45,240 nt of DNA from Parageobacillus caldoxylosilyticus NBRC 107762 (GTDB lineage: Bacteria; Bacillota; Bacilli; Bacillales; Anoxybacillaceae). Positions 6,127-14,871 of this stretch are shown in pieces. The notes under the pieces are model-generated. The model worked only from the letters and a program-made list of their open reading frames with translations. It made no database searches and was not told the DNA's origin. Both the position numbers and the translations under genes were made by a program. The stretch spans positions 1-45,240 of the forward strand of contig NZ_BAWO01000054.1 of the NCBI RefSeq assembly GCF_000632715.1, in the 5' to 3' direction. Within the stretch, counting starts at the first letter, position 1. Each line of letters starts with the position of its first letter.

Positions 6127-7140
6127 CTATAATTGTCCTTTTACATATTTTTTGTTGAATAAAAACAATCGCATTAACAAATACAGCGATGGAATTAATA
6201 ACAAGAAACCGGCGATAAACGCGATAATAAGCGCGATCGCCATCGCTTGATTCGTAAATCCGTCGTAAATCGTTAAGTATGGGTACAACAAATATGGATA
6301 GTGAGAAATGCCGTATGCGTAAAACGCGAACGCATATTGCAGCAGCAAGCTAATAAACGCCCAGCCGAAATGTCTCTTTTTCCAAAGCAAATAAACGGTC
6401 AATACAAAAAACAGACATGATATGGCAAACATCCAAGCAATGTTGAACATGTTGCTATAATGCTCCGGATTATGATGCCGCAGCTGATAAATGATGAGGA
6501 GCGCCGATAAAATCGTTGGCCCGCTCCAACTTAGCGCATATTTCCGCAGCAATTCGCGCGCCTGCATATCCCCCGCTTCATTGGCGTAATACGTTAGAAA
6601 TGTAGCGGAAATATAGAGAACGCTCGTAATGCTTAACAACACAATACTCCAAGTAAGCGGGCTGACAAACAGCTCTTTATATAATAAAGTGAGTGTTTCC
6701 CCGCTTTTCTCCACAAATCCTCCTTCCGAAATCGTCAGCACAATCGACAGTGACGCCGGAATAAACAGCCCTGTTAGCCCGTAGGCAAGCAAATACCAAT
6801 TTCTTTCCGTCCCGCCATACGTATGAAACGCATAATACGACCCGCGGATCGCCAAAAGCACAATGGCAATGCTGGCAGGAACGAGCAAAATCGAGCCGTA
6901 ATAATAGGCAGTTTTCGGGAAAAAGCCGACGATGCCGACGAAGAAAAAGACGAGAAACACGTTCGTCACTTCCCATACCGGGGAAAGATAGCGCTGGATA
7001 ATTTTATGCAAAATATGCTTTTTCTTGGCAAAATCGCTGTATGCGCTGAAAAATCCAGCACCAAAGTCAATCGAGGCGACTATAACGTATCCGAACAAAA
7101 ACAGCCATAAAACAGAAATGCCAACAATCTCCAACGTCAT
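6127..7140 (-). CDS. cydB: Cytochrome bd ubiquinol/menaquinol oxidase subunit II
   Basis: A 337-residue polytopic membrane protein of the CydB family, starting LEIVGISVLWLFLFGYVIVASIDFGAG, the usual first-helix block, with about eight to nine hydrophobic helices. Together with CydA it forms the quinol oxidase that reduces oxygen to water at low oxygen tension. Its ATG overlaps the cydA stop by 4 nt, with AGGAGGTGAT just upstream inside cydA, so translation is coupled. It corresponds to the YthB type of B. subtilis. Confidence 0.95.
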   Translation of the reverse strand: MTLEIVGISVLWLFLFGYVIVASIDFGAGFFSAYSDFAKKKHILHKIIQRYLSPVWEVTNVFLVFFFVGIVGFFPKTAYYYGSILLVPASIAIVLLAIRGSYYAFHTYGGTERNWYLLAYGLTGLFIPASLSIVLTISEGGFVEKSGETLTLLYKELFVSPLTWSIVLLSITSVLYISATFLTYYANEAGDMQARELLRKYALSWSGPTILSALLIIYQLRHHNPEHYSNMFNIAWMFAISCLFFVLTVYLLWKKRHFGWAFISLLLQYAFAFYAYGISHYPYLLYPYLTIYDGFTNQAMAIALIIAFIAGFLLLIPSLYLLMRLFLFNKKYVKGQL

Positions 7141-8486
7141 TCCGCCATCACCTCCTGCTGGCCTGAACGTTCCGCCAACTCCCGTTCGACTGGGTTTTTG
7201 CGGAACATGTTAATCAGCACCGCCGCACTCGCGATTCCTAAAATAAGATACAAGATCGAAAATAAAATGAGCATCGTATCGACATGCGCTGACGATGTCG
7301 CCGCTTCCGCCGTTTTCATATAACCGCGCAAAATCCACGGCTGCCGGCCGACTTCGGCAAGATACCATCCCGCTTCAATCGCCAGCATGGAAAGTGGACC
7401 GGAGGCTACCAACAGGCCGAAAAACCATTTTTTCGCGACAAACTTCCACTTAAATATTTTTCCAAGCCAATAAACCGCCGCTACAACGGTAAGAAACACG
7501 CCAAGCGTCACCATTAAATCAAATAAATAGTGAATGTAAAGCGGGGGCGTTTCCTCCTTCGGAAATTCGTTTAATCCTTTTACTTCCGCGGCAGGATGAT
7601 TATGCGCCAAAATGCTTAATGCGTTTGGAATAATAAGCGCATTTTTTATATTATTGTTTTCATCAAGCATCCCGAACAAGACAAGCGGCGCATGGGTGCT
7701 CGTTTCAAAGTGCCATTCCGCCGCCGCTAATTTTTCCGGCTGATATTCAGCTAAAAATTTTCCTGATAAATCACCGACAAGTGCACTTGCAAGTGAAAAA
7801 ATCAAAGCTGTTTTCATCGTTAAATACAGTGCTTTTTTGTGATAAATATGCCGGTTGCCTCGCATTAAATGCCAAGCGGCGATGGACGCCAAGACAAAAG
7901 CACAAGTCATATAGGCTGTCGCTAATACGTGCGCTACTTTTGTCGGCGTCGCTGGATTAAACATTGCCACAAGCGGCTCGATATTTGTGATGACTCCGTT
8001 TTTCAATTCAAAACCTTGCGGAGTATTCATAAACGCGTTTACCATCGTAATAAACATTGCTGATGCCGAAGAACCAATGGCAACCGGAATAAGCAGCAAC
8101 AAATGTTTTTTCTGATTTTCAAATCGATCCCACGTATATAAATAAATGCCAAGGAAAATCGCTTCAAGAAAGAAGGCAAACGTCTCCATAAACAGCGGCA
8201 GACTGATAACTTGACCTGCAAGTTGCATAAAGTTCGGCCATAATAACGACAGCTGCAATCCGATCGCCGTTCCCGTCACAACGCCGACGGCTACCGTAAC
8301 GACGAAGCCGCGCGTCCATCTCCGCGCCAGCAAAATGTAATGTTCATCGTTTTTGCGGATGCCTACCCATTGAGCAATCGCAATCATTAACGGGACGCCG
8401 ACACCGATCGTTGCATAAATAATATGGAACGTCAGCGTCAGTTCCGTAAGTACTCGGCTAAACAGAACTGGATCATATTTCCACAT
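7137..8486 (-). CDS. cydA: Cytochrome bd quinol oxidase subunit I
   Basis: A 449-residue heme-carrying subunit with the N-terminal block LTELTLTFHIIYATIG. His21 is the expected heme ligand in the Geobacillus enzyme. The quinol-site block GRQPWILRGYMKT is near residue 390. The short Q-loop type and length fit the YthA/Geobacillus class rather than the longer E. coli class. GGGAGG precedes the ATG. It heads the cydA-cydB-cydS operon apart from a small upstream ORF, and a Rex/Fnr-like palindrome lies about 190 bp upstream of the start codon. Confidence 0.96.
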   Translation of the reverse strand: MWKYDPVLFSRVLTELTLTFHIIYATIGVGVPLMIAIAQWVGIRKNDEHYILLARRWTRGFVVTVAVGVVTGTAIGLQLSLLWPNFMQLAGQVISLPLFMETFAFFLEAIFLGIYLYTWDRFENQKKHLLLLIPVAIGSSASAMFITMVNAFMNTPQGFELKNGVITNIEPLVAMFNPATPTKVAHVLATAYMTCAFVLASIAAWHLMRGNRHIYHKKALYLTMKTALIFSLASALVGDLSGKFLAEYQPEKLAAAEWHFETSTHAPLVLFGMLDENNNIKNALIIPNALSILAHNHPAAEVKGLNEFPKEETPPLYIHYLFDLMVTLGVFLTVVAAVYWLGKIFKWKFVAKKWFFGLLVASGPLSMLAIEAGWYLAEVGRQPWILRGYMKTAEAATSSAHVDTMLILFSILYLILGIASAAVLINMFRKNPVERELAERSGQQEVMAE

Positions 8487-8501
8487 CGCAATATCCTCCC
8501 T

Positions 8502-8594
8502 TTATGAAAACAATCTGCCAACCATCGACAGAAGCATAATCACTGCAACAAAAAAACTAACCATCACAAGCCATTTTTCTTGGCGTTTCCACAC
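8502..8594 (-). CDS. Predicted 30-residue membrane peptide before cydA
   Basis: A GTG-started ORF (M/V-W-K-R-Q-E-K-W, then a hydrophobic stretch VMVSFFVAVIMLLSMVG, ending RLFS) with AAAGGAGG 7 nt upstream. It ends 15 bp before cydA, and the -10-like TTATAAT of the cyd promoter region lies upstream, so it would be the first gene of the operon. One transmembrane helix with a positively charged N-terminus is clear. It could be an extra bd-oxidase accessory peptide, but I do not recognise the family, and translation is unproven. Confidence 0.55.
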   Translation of the reverse strand: MWKRQEKWLVMVSFFVAVIMLLSMVGRLFS

Positions 8595-8675
8595 ATTTTT
8601 TCCTCCTTTGATTCCTCTTGCTCTTATTTATTTTGTCAACAATTATAACAAAAAAACTTTGACAAGATACCGAAA

Positions 8676-8693
8676 TTGTGATGTTTTTCACAA
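8676..8693. promoter_or_regulatory. Rex- or Fnr-type operator of cyd
   Basis: TTGTGATGTTTTTCACAA is an 18-bp palindrome. It matches the Rex consensus TTGTGAAN4TTCACAA with one deviation, and also the TGTGA-N6-TCACA Fnr/CRP form. Rex represses cyd genes in B. subtilis at low NADH, so NADH/oxygen control of this operon is expected. Confidence 0.75.
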
Positions 8694-8774
8694 ATTTGTC
8701 ATGATTAATAGGGTTATAAATGTAAAAATGTTTTATACCATACAATTTTTTATCCATTATGCTTATGGATCCCA

Positions 8775-8813
8775 AAAATAAAATGGTTACCACCGATAAT
8801 GATGATAACCATT
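8775..8813 (-). terminator. Terminator of the DUF202 gene
   Basis: AATGGTTA pairs with TAACCATT, followed on the minus strand by TTATTTTT. Confidence 0.7.
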
Positions 8814-8816
8814 CCC

Positions 8817-9194
8817 TTATACTTTATACAAAGAAACAAAAAAATAATAACCAAACAACAGCGTGACAAATAACACTAAAAGTGCTAAAAACCAAATAAG
8901 AAAACGAGCGGTACGAAATGTTTGTTCATTAATTTGTCTTGCTTTTTGGAAATAGCTAATAGTGGCAAAAACAACCGTACACACTCCCGTTACGACAGAC
9001 AACGTTCCAATCATTTGCACTGCCATGTTGGATAAAGAATGATGGGACGATTTGATATGCAAGTTAATGATAAGAAATCCAATTCCTGTTATAGCGATAG
9101 CCGTTCGAATCCACGCTAAAAACGTACGCTCATTGGCGAGATGCTGTTGAATATATTTGGAGTCCTCCGTTGGTGCTTGCGCTTTCTCCTTCAT
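8817..9194 (-). CDS. DUF202 membrane protein
   Basis: A 125-residue protein with the DUF202 signature QQHLANERTFLAWIRTAIAI followed by three transmembrane helices (about 30-50, 60-83 and 97-121). Its function is not established. ATG 9194 is chosen with AAAGGTG upstream; a GTG at 9203 is the alternative. Its promoter carries a CstR-type operator almost identical to the one before the dioxygenase gene, which places this protein in the persulfide response despite being 3 kb from the main cluster. Confidence 0.88.
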   Translation of the reverse strand: MKEKAQAPTEDSKYIQQHLANERTFLAWIRTAIAITGIGFLIINLHIKSSHHSLSNMAVQMIGTLSVVTGVCTVVFATISYFQKARQINEQTFRTARFLIWFLALLVLFVTLLFGYYFFVSLYKV

Positions 9195-9235
9195 TTCCCA
9201 CACACCTTTCTTCCATAAACATTGTTGACAAATAA

Positions 9236-9251
9236 AAACCCCCTATAGTAT
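9236..9251. promoter_or_regulatory. CstR-type operator (site 6)
   Basis: AAACCCCCTATAGTAT shares the 14-nt core ACCCCCTATAGTAT with site 1. It overlaps a TATACT -10 box (9252-9247) that has TAGACA (9276-9271) 18 nt upstream, directly before the DUF202 gene. Confidence 0.7.
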
Positions 9252-9276
9252 ACTAGCCTTTCCGTCAAGCTGTCTA

Positions 9277-9665
9277 CTATAAGAGGATGGGAGTCAATGA
9301 TAATCGACATTCGTTGAGGCAAGCTATTAGCCTTTTTTCGATATCTTCGGCTAAACTTTTTAATGATTTATCATTTGCCATGTTCATGAACAAGGTAGGT
9401 TTTCGCATGCCAATTTTTGGTGTCCCATTCTCTTTATAAACGACTATTTTACATGGCAAAAAGTATCCAACTAATCTATTTTCTGAAAGAACACGTGCGG
9501 CTTCTTTTGGATTACATACTTCCAAAATAACGAATGGATGAGAAAAATCGAATCCTTTTTTTGTAATTTTTCCGTTTGCTAAATTTCCGTAACACGCCAA
9601 ATCCCTCTTTGCCTAAACTTCCCTCCATGCTTTGATCGCTTCATCCGTTCCGATTCGCAGTTTGA
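9277..9665 (-). pseudogene. Frameshifted DUF302 gene
   Basis: The open part (9600-9277) encodes a DUF302 domain core: GFDFSHPFVILEVCNPKEAARVL, then GYFLPCKIVVY, then AEDIEKRLIACL. It has no proper start. The missing N-terminus can be read upstream in two other frames: LRIGTDEAIKAWREV, then a stop, and MEGSLGKEGFGVLRKF. Together these restore the expected order DEAI...SLxEEGFGVL...GFDF. At least two frameshifts separate the pieces, so the gene is inactive. DUF302 proteins have no firm function. It lies just upstream of the DUF202 promoter. Confidence 0.75.
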
Positions 9666-9754
9666 TTGTCTAATGGAACCATTTCCTTTTTTCCGTTCCT
9701 AGCCACTGTTACTGTTTTTTATGGTTATACAAGCGAACGCAACTGTAAACAAAT

Positions 9755-9781
9755 AAAAAAAGCTGCCATCAGAGCAGCTTT
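9755..9781 (-). terminator. Terminator of spoVR
   Basis: AAAGCTGC pairs with GCAGCTTT around a 7-nt loop, followed on the minus strand by TTTTATT. Confidence 0.85.
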
Positions 9782-9791
9782 ATGTCACGGA

Positions 9792-11213
9792 TCATATATA
9801 TTTCCGATGCACCATTTTCCCGTCATACGTAAACAAAATCGGCTTCTCTTCCACCACCGTTTCCATATGAACAGGACGCCCCCATAGCTGATAAATATAC
9901 GGAAGCACTTTTTCTAAATATTTAATGTCTAATTCAATCCCTTCATACCAATGCTTTAAATATAGTTCGCCATTGCGCATATAATCCCCGTCATTGACCG
10001 TAATGTACGGAAACCCGCCATTGACCCGCATGCTCACGAGCTGATCGCGAACGTGCTCCCAGCTTTTATCAACAATTTTATACTCTTTTCCTTGCTTTTG
10101 GAATAAATACATATCTTCGCGCATTACTAACTCTTTCGTTAAATAATTGCGCAAAAACGAAATATCGGATTCCAATTCGCGCACTTCGAAAATTTTTTCG
10201 CGGCCCGATCCCGGCTTCACCCCACGTTTTTTCATTTCCTCCGTCGGGTTGTTCCAACGCTCTTCAATGTCTTCAAAAATTTTCAATCCTAAATAGTACG
10301 GATTAATTCCTGTGCGCGACGGCTGTACAACATTCGCGTTTAATTTCGCAAATTCAATCGCCTCGTCGCTTGTTAAGTCCATTTCCCGCAAAATGCGCTG
10401 ATGCCAATACGTTGCCCAGCCTTCATTCATGATTTTCGTCTCAAGTTGCGGCCAGAAATAGAGCATCTCTTCGCGCATCATCGTTAAAATATCGCGCTGC
10501 CAGTCTTCCAGTTCACGGCTATACTCCTCAATAAACAACAATACGTCTTTTTCCGGCTGCGGCGGAAACTTCCTGCGCTTTTTGCGCGGAGGCGGAGCTG
10601 GGCGATCTTTTTCATCAAGACTCCATAAATCGTCATATGGCGTCGCTCTTTTTGGCGGTTCTTCCTCTTCATATACTTCCGTATCTTCCCACGTCCACGA
10701 TAGTTTTGGACGAAGCAGTGACGGGTCGATATGCTCTTGAATCGCCAATACCGCATCTAAAAACTTTTCTACTTCCAATTTTCCATATTGGTGTTCGTAA
10801 TGTTTGATTCTCTCGGCGGTGGCTGCCATGCTTTCGACCATATCGCGCTTTGTATTGCTAAAGCGCACGTTATTTTTAAAAAAGTCGCTATGCGCCAGCA
10901 CATGAGCGACAATTAGTTTGTTTTGGATTAACGTATTCGTATCTAACAAAAACGCATAACACGGGTCAGAATTAATCACCAACTCATAAATTTTGCTTAA
11001 CCCCAAATCGTAATGCAGCTTCATTTTATAAAACTGCTTGCCAAAGCTCCAGTGGGAAAACCTTGTGGGCATGCCATACGCACCAAACGTATAAATAATA
11101 TCCGCTGGGCAAATTTCATAACGCATCGGATAAAAGTCCAACCCAAATCCTTCGGCAATTTCCGTAATCTCAGCAATCGCCCGTTCCAACTCCTTTAACT
11201 CATCTTGTCGCAT
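9792..11213 (-). CDS. spoVR: Stage V sporulation protein R
   Basis: A 473-residue SpoVR/YcgB-family protein. Recognisable blocks are [26 protein letters not shown] near the start, [29 protein letters not shown], and [14 protein letters not shown] in the second half. The B. subtilis protein is 468 residues and is needed for normal spore cortex formation; the biochemical activity is unknown. ATG 11213 is chosen with GGGGAGGAG upstream. A sigma-E-like -10 CATACATT lies about 30 bp upstream. Homologues usually travel with YhbH and PrkA, both of which are also in this window. Confidence 0.96.
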   Translation of the reverse strand: MRQDELKELERAIAEITEIAEGFGLDFYPMRYEICPADIIYTFGAYGMPTRFSHWSFGKQFYKMKLHYDLGLSKIYELVINSDPCYAFLLDTNTLIQNKLIVAHVLAHSDFFKNNVRFSNTKRDMVESMAATAERIKHYEHQYGKLEVEKFLDAVLAIQEHIDPSLLRPKLSWTWEDTEVYEEEEPPKRATPYDDLWSLDEKDRPAPPPRKKRRKFPPQPEKDVLLFIEEYSRELEDWQRDILTMMREEMLYFWPQLETKIMNEGWATYWHQRILREMDLTSDEAIEFAKLNANVVQPSRTGINPYYLGLKIFEDIEERWNNPTEEMKKRGVKPGSGREKIFEVRELESDISFLRNYLTKELVMREDMYLFQKQGKEYKIVDKSWEHVRDQLVSMRVNGGFPYITVNDGDYMRNGELYLKHWYEGIELDIKYLEKVLPYIYQLWGRPVHMETVVEEKPILFTYDGKMVHRKYI

Positions 11214-11243
11214 GCACATCTCCTCCCCTTTTCCTCTTATCAC

Positions 11244-11251
11244 AATGTATG
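11244..11251 (-). promoter_or_regulatory. Sigma-E-like -10 box of spoVR
   Basis: On the minus strand CATACATT matches the sigma-E -10 consensus CATACANT. The -35 part is weak. Mother-cell expression in sporulation fits the gene. Confidence 0.5.
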
Positions 11252-11264
11252 AGAAAACAGGAGT

Positions 11265-11621
11265 TTTGATACGTATAAGTCCATTTCATATTTCTATATC
11301 TTGCCTCATGGGAAATCCATATTGCCGGTAAATCTGATTTAGATGGAACATACTCCTGGAGACTATGACGAGGTAGTAAAAGGAAAACAATACAGGGTAT
11401 ATTGCGGTATTTTAGCTGCAGCACGCAAAATGAAAGAGCTAGGCATTATTATTGATACTCGAACAAAACATATATCATTCATTTTCTTTGGATGGTCAAA
11501 AATGCAATTTCCCTTCAACACATGCATTGTTTTATAATGAACATTAGCGAATAATGAAGCCCTTTCATTTTCTGCTTATTCGCTTTGCTCGCGACTAAAT
11601 TCATTAAAGCGTGGTGGTACA
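11265..11621. other. Intergenic region between spoVR and the DedA gene
   Basis: About 360 bp with no gene I can support. A plus-strand ORF at 11343-11537 (MEHTPGDYDEVVKGKQYRVY...) lacks a Shine-Dalgarno and matches no family I know; it could be a gene remnant. The DedA promoter must lie in the right half. Confidence 0.4.
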
Positions 11622-12218
11622 GTGGAGCATTATTTGCATTATTTTATCAACCATTTTGGCTATATTGGCATCATGATTGTACTTATGTTAGGTATTGTCG
11701 GCATGCCCATTCCCGACGAACTTCTGCTCACCTATGTCGGTTACCGCATTTCTGTCGGTTCTCTGTCCTATCCTATTGCTTTTATTTGCAGCTTTTTTGG
11801 CGCTACTATCGGTATTTCCATTAGCTACTGCTTAGGAGTCGTATTAGGTTTGCCATTTTTGCGAAAATTTGGCCCAAAAATACATATTACGGAAAAACGA
11901 ATGGAGCAAACAAAAACATTATTTGCCAAACTAGGACCTTCCGTGCTGTTTATTTGCTACTTTATCCCTGGCATCCGCCATGTTGCCGCCTTTTTAGCTG
12001 GCGCGAACGCATATGACTGGAAAAAATTTATGGTGTATGCTTATAGCGGAGCATTTGTATGGATTTTTACCTTTCTTGCCATTGGCAATTATTTGGGGGA
12101 AAACTGGATCAAAATTAAACAATATATGGATTCGTACCGCTCTTTTTTCGCCCTTTTCTTTATTTTTCTCGTTGTCCTGCTGACGTTGTACTGGTACTAC
12201 CAGCAAAAAAAGAAATAA
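11622..12218 (+). CDS. DedA-family membrane protein
   Basis: A 198-residue polytopic protein of the SNARE-associated/DedA family. It has the early block GYIGIMIVLMLGIVGMPIPDELLL, the re-entrant-loop motif FxxGxRHVAAFLAGA (FIPGIRHVAAFLAGANAYDW), and four to five hydrophobic segments. Members act in lipid carrier or phospholipid transport across the membrane and in membrane-potential homeostasis. The start is GTG with only a weak GGTGG ahead of it. A terminator follows directly. It resembles B. subtilis YbfM/YngC more than other paralogues, a loose assignment. Confidence 0.88.
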   Translation: MEHYLHYFINHFGYIGIMIVLMLGIVGMPIPDELLLTYVGYRISVGSLSYPIAFICSFFGATIGISISYCLGVVLGLPFLRKFGPKIHITEKRMEQTKTLFAKLGPSVLFICYFIPGIRHVAAFLAGANAYDWKKFMVYAYSGAFVWIFTFLAIGNYLGENWIKIKQYMDSYRSFFALFFIFLVVLLTLYWYYQQKKK

Positions 12219-12247
12219 AACACCGGCGTTTAGCAGCCGGTGTTTTT
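12219..12247. terminator. Bidirectional terminator
   Basis: ACACCGGC pairs with GCCGGTGT, with T or A tracts on both sides. It separates the DedA gene from the convergent small membrane protein gene. Confidence 0.85.
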
Positions 12248-12485
12248 ACATACTTTTTTTCGTATTTCTATATGTTTCCGTTAAAATCCCCATAAACGTT
12301 CCAAAGCCGAACATAAACATCGAAGCGCCAATAATTCCTAAACTTACAATAGTAAGGAAAAAGTCTTTGTTGTAACCGCTTGCAACAAAACTTAACAAAA
12401 ACAAGGAAAATCCGACAATCAATCCCACAGCAGCGATCATTTTACACATTTGCGTAATCTCTTTCCCCTCATGCCGTTCTTTCAT
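12246..12485 (-). CDS. Small two-helix membrane protein, unknown
   Basis: A 79-residue protein with two transmembrane helices (about residues 16-36 and 43-65) and a charged N-terminus MKERHEGKE. AAGGGG lies upstream of the ATG. I do not recognise the family. It is convergent with the DedA gene and shares its terminator. Confidence 0.65.
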   Translation of the reverse strand: MKERHEGKEITQMCKMIAAVGLIVGFSLFLLSFVASGYNKDFFLTIVSLGIIGASMFMFGFGTFMGILTETYRNTKKSM

Positions 12486-12667
12486 TTCACCATCCCCTTA
12501 CTTTGAGGATACTGTTTTTGTCATAAAATTGCAACATTTATTTTTACTTTTCCCCGCTTATTTCAGTTATAATTTATTTTTTACCTACCTGCGTAACATT
12601 GACAGTGTAAAAAAAGTTCGAGCATCATACACTAACAATAACTCCTTCGCTAAAGGAGGCATGCTTA

Positions 12668-12925
12668 TTGAACACGATTGATTATGATAAAGCGTTGTAT
12701 TACACGCACCGTTCCGAATGGGATAACTTGCTTATTTTAATGGTGCGCACGCAAGATGACTTGCTTTCGAAAAAAATCGAGAAGTTTCTTCACGCTTACA
12801 ACTTCGAACATGATTACTCCGTGATTCAGGAGCGATTGACGTCTTTGCTCCGCTACATCGACCATGCTCTTGAAGTAAGCGAACCAAAAACAGAAGCAGA
12901 GCAGTACGCATGCTTCTATTCGTAA
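12668..12925 (+). CDS. yhdB: YhdB-like small protein
   Basis: An 85-residue soluble protein (NTIDYDKALYYTHRSEWDNLLILMVRTQDDLLSKKIEKFLHAY...). It resembles B. subtilis YhdB by length and opening sequence, and its nearness to yhdA and yhcYZ supports that. Function is unknown. The TTG start has AAAGGAGG 8 nt upstream; the ATG at 12661 would stop after six codons. It is convergent with the MFS gene. Confidence 0.75.
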   Translation: MNTIDYDKALYYTHRSEWDNLLILMVRTQDDLLSKKIEKFLHAYNFEHDYSVIQERLTSLLRYIDHALEVSEPKTEAEQYACFYS

Positions 12926-12929
12926 ATAA

Positions 12930-12960
12930 AAAACGGGGAATTGGTCCGGTCCAATTCCCC
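12930..12960 (-). terminator. Terminator of the MFS gene
   Basis: GGGGAATTGG pairs with CCAATTCCCC around a 6-nt loop. The T-run is on the minus strand; the plus side lacks one. Confidence 0.8.
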
Positions 12961-13005
12961 ATTACATATCATATCGGCCTCCCGCCAATGTATAAAAAAT
13001 CCCTT

Positions 13006-14229
13006 TTATCCCATGGATGTTAGATGAACTTGTTCTTTTTTCACTGATTCCCCTGTCCTTAGCACCAATACCCCGGAAATGATAAGCAATCCGCTTAATA
13101 CGGCATATGGAATCAGGACATGCTGTAATGACACAAGACCAGTAAATACGCTTAACAAAGCGGAACGAATAAGAAAACCGAGCGCTCGAAATAAACCATC
13201 CACCCTTCCGATTTTCTCATTAGGAATTCGTTCCATCATTAGTGAACTACGAGCCACCCTTGTACCCGCATTACCAAACGCCGTAAGGCTTACAAGCACA
13301 TAAAATATCCACATGTTTTTTACAAATAGAAACATGGTCATCGCCATCGCATACATAAAGACGGTGATGGTGATGCTTACTTCGGTTCCGACTTTCCTTA
13401 GCCACAACGGCACTACCGCCCCTGCGAGTGCGGCCCCGATTCCGTATACCATGCTTTGGATTCCGTATACCGAACTATCTTCCTTTAAGACATCGACAAT
13501 ATAAATCGGGTGAAGATAATTGGTCATCATCACACCAATGAAGGGCATGAGCGAAGCGAGCAAAAACCAAAATAGCAGCGGCCGAGCTTTCATATAATGG
13601 TATCCTTCGGTCATTTTCGTCCAAAATGAATATGTTTTTCCATTTCTGAAAGAACGTTGATATGGGATAAAGAAAAAGCAAATAATCGCTACTGCATACG
13701 TGCACGCATCTAGCCATAAAATCCAGTAAAGCGGCACTTTCGCAAGAAGCAGGCTTGCCGCTCCGCCGGAAATGACGGTGGCCAATTGCCCTTGAATCTC
13801 CATAATCCCATTCAACATTTTATATTGATCAGGGTGAAATACTTCCTGGCTAAATGCAAATAGCGTCGGATAAAAGAGAAAATAATATAGAGAGCCGCTG
13901 GCAAATAAAAACACTAAATGCCATACATGATACTTCATTTCTGCCATTCCGTACAGGGCAAACATAGCGGCGATCACCAATCCTATCGCCTCACCGAACA
14001 TCAACATGACTTTGCGGGAAATTTGATCAATCCACATTCCGACATACGGTGTCAATAAAAACATAATGATCGTCATCGCTGTGGACATGTAGCCAAACCA
14101 CGTTGCTCCATCAGGTTTTTGCACGAGCATCCAAGGAACCGCCGTCATCGTGATTCCTGTTCCAACGGAAGAGAACAGATTAGCAACGAGCAACAAATAT
14201 AACTGGCGGTCGCGATACAGGCTGCTCAT
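13006..14229 (-). CDS. MFS transporter
   Basis: A 407-residue major facilitator protein with about 12 helices (RQLYLLLVANLFSSVGTGITMTAVPWMLV first helix; GMWIDQISRKVMLMFGE as the loop 2-3 motif). It looks like an MFS_3/DHA-type exporter, possibly for drugs or a small metabolite; the substrate is unknown. ATG 14229 overlaps the stop of the flavin reductase gene (ATGA) with GGAGGGAG upstream, so the two genes are translationally coupled. Confidence 0.88.
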   Translation of the reverse strand: MSSLYRDRQLYLLLVANLFSSVGTGITMTAVPWMLVQKPDGATWFGYMSTAMTIIMFLLTPYVGMWIDQISRKVMLMFGEAIGLVIAAMFALYGMAEMKYHVWHLVFLFASGSLYYFLFYPTLFAFSQEVFHPDQYKMLNGIMEIQGQLATVISGGAASLLLAKVPLYWILWLDACTYAVAIICFFFIPYQRSFRNGKTYSFWTKMTEGYHYMKARPLLFWFLLASLMPFIGVMMTNYLHPIYIVDVLKEDSSVYGIQSMVYGIGAALAGAVVPLWLRKVGTEVSITITVFMYAMAMTMFLFVKNMWIFYVLVSLTAFGNAGTRVARSSLMMERIPNEKIGRVDGLFRALGFLIRSALLSVFTGLVSLQHVLIPYAVLSGLLIISGVLVLRTGESVKKEQVHLTSMG

Positions 14230-14753
14230 AGCTTCTCCCTCCACCACTTGGCTGCGTTGATATAACGCTGCAGTTCGGAAAAGATAGCATCCACCTGTAA
14301 AGCCGCCGACTTCGTTAAATGATCACCAGCAAAACCAGGAGGATCTAAAACCAGCTGCTTAGGAATGGCATTCGCATGCAGGCTGCGCATCACCGTCCGC
14401 ATATTGTTTAACGCATTGATACCACCTTTTCCTCCCCCTGCTACCGCAATAAGAGCAACTGGCTTGTGTTCAAATTGGTCGCTGTTTAAAAAATCAAGAG
14501 CGTTTTTTAACGCTCCACTCATGGCGCCGTGATACTCAGGCGAGCAAAGTATAATGCCAGCTGCTTTTTGCATTTGCTGACGCAGATGAAGGACACTGGG
14601 CAATTCTTCTTGGCTGGCCTCCCCGTTATATAGCGGGATCACTTCTTTGCTCAAATCAATAAGCTGAGCCCTGTATTGCCTTGCAATATGTCTGGCGACG
14701 ATTCCCGTTCTCCCCGATTTGCGTGGGCTCCCGTTTACGACCACGATATGCAT
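14226..14753 (-). CDS. azr: NADPH-dependent FMN reductase / azoreductase (YhdA)
   Basis: A 175-residue flavodoxin-fold FMN reductase. The FMN phosphate loop is GSPRKSGRTGIVA near residue 9, and SPEYHGAMSGALKNALDFL is the family signature around residue 72. B. subtilis YhdA (Azr) reduces flavins, azo dyes and quinones with NADPH. It lies just downstream of yhcZ in the same orientation, as in B. subtilis, and overlaps the MFS gene, which suggests a shared role in coping with toxic small molecules. Confidence 0.9.
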   Translation of the reverse strand: MHIVVVNGSPRKSGRTGIVARHIARQYRAQLIDLSKEVIPLYNGEASQEELPSVLHLRQQMQKAAGIILCSPEYHGAMSGALKNALDFLNSDQFEHKPVALIAVAGGGKGGINALNNMRTVMRSLHANAIPKQLVLDPPGFAGDHLTKSAALQVDAIFSELQRYINAAKWWREKL

Positions 14754-14871
14754 ATCATTTCTCTCCTTTGCTCCTTTGTGTTTCTAATTATAATGTAATC
14801 AAAGAAAAGGTTTCTTTCGTCGGCAAATCGGGGGAGCGTTGCGTCCGAAAATAGCAGGAGCCGCGATACAA

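Larger units (their letters stand above)
8595..8816. promoter_or_regulatory. cyd operon upstream region
   Basis: About 220 bp with no gene. It holds the cyd promoter region (TTATAAT on the minus strand near 8641), the Rex/Fnr-like palindrome and the DUF202 terminator. A minus-strand ORF across 8557-8793 is not supported. Confidence 0.6.

Noticed and set aside
8557-8793. 78-codon minus-strand ORF over the cyd promoter region
   Set aside because: It covers the Rex/Fnr-like operator and the promoter, has no Shine-Dalgarno and ends in the small GTG ORF region in another frame.
11343-11537. 64-codon plus-strand ORF between spoVR and the DedA gene
   Set aside because: No ribosome site, no family recognised, and its end runs into A/T-rich intergenic sequence. 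A remnant is possible but not shown.
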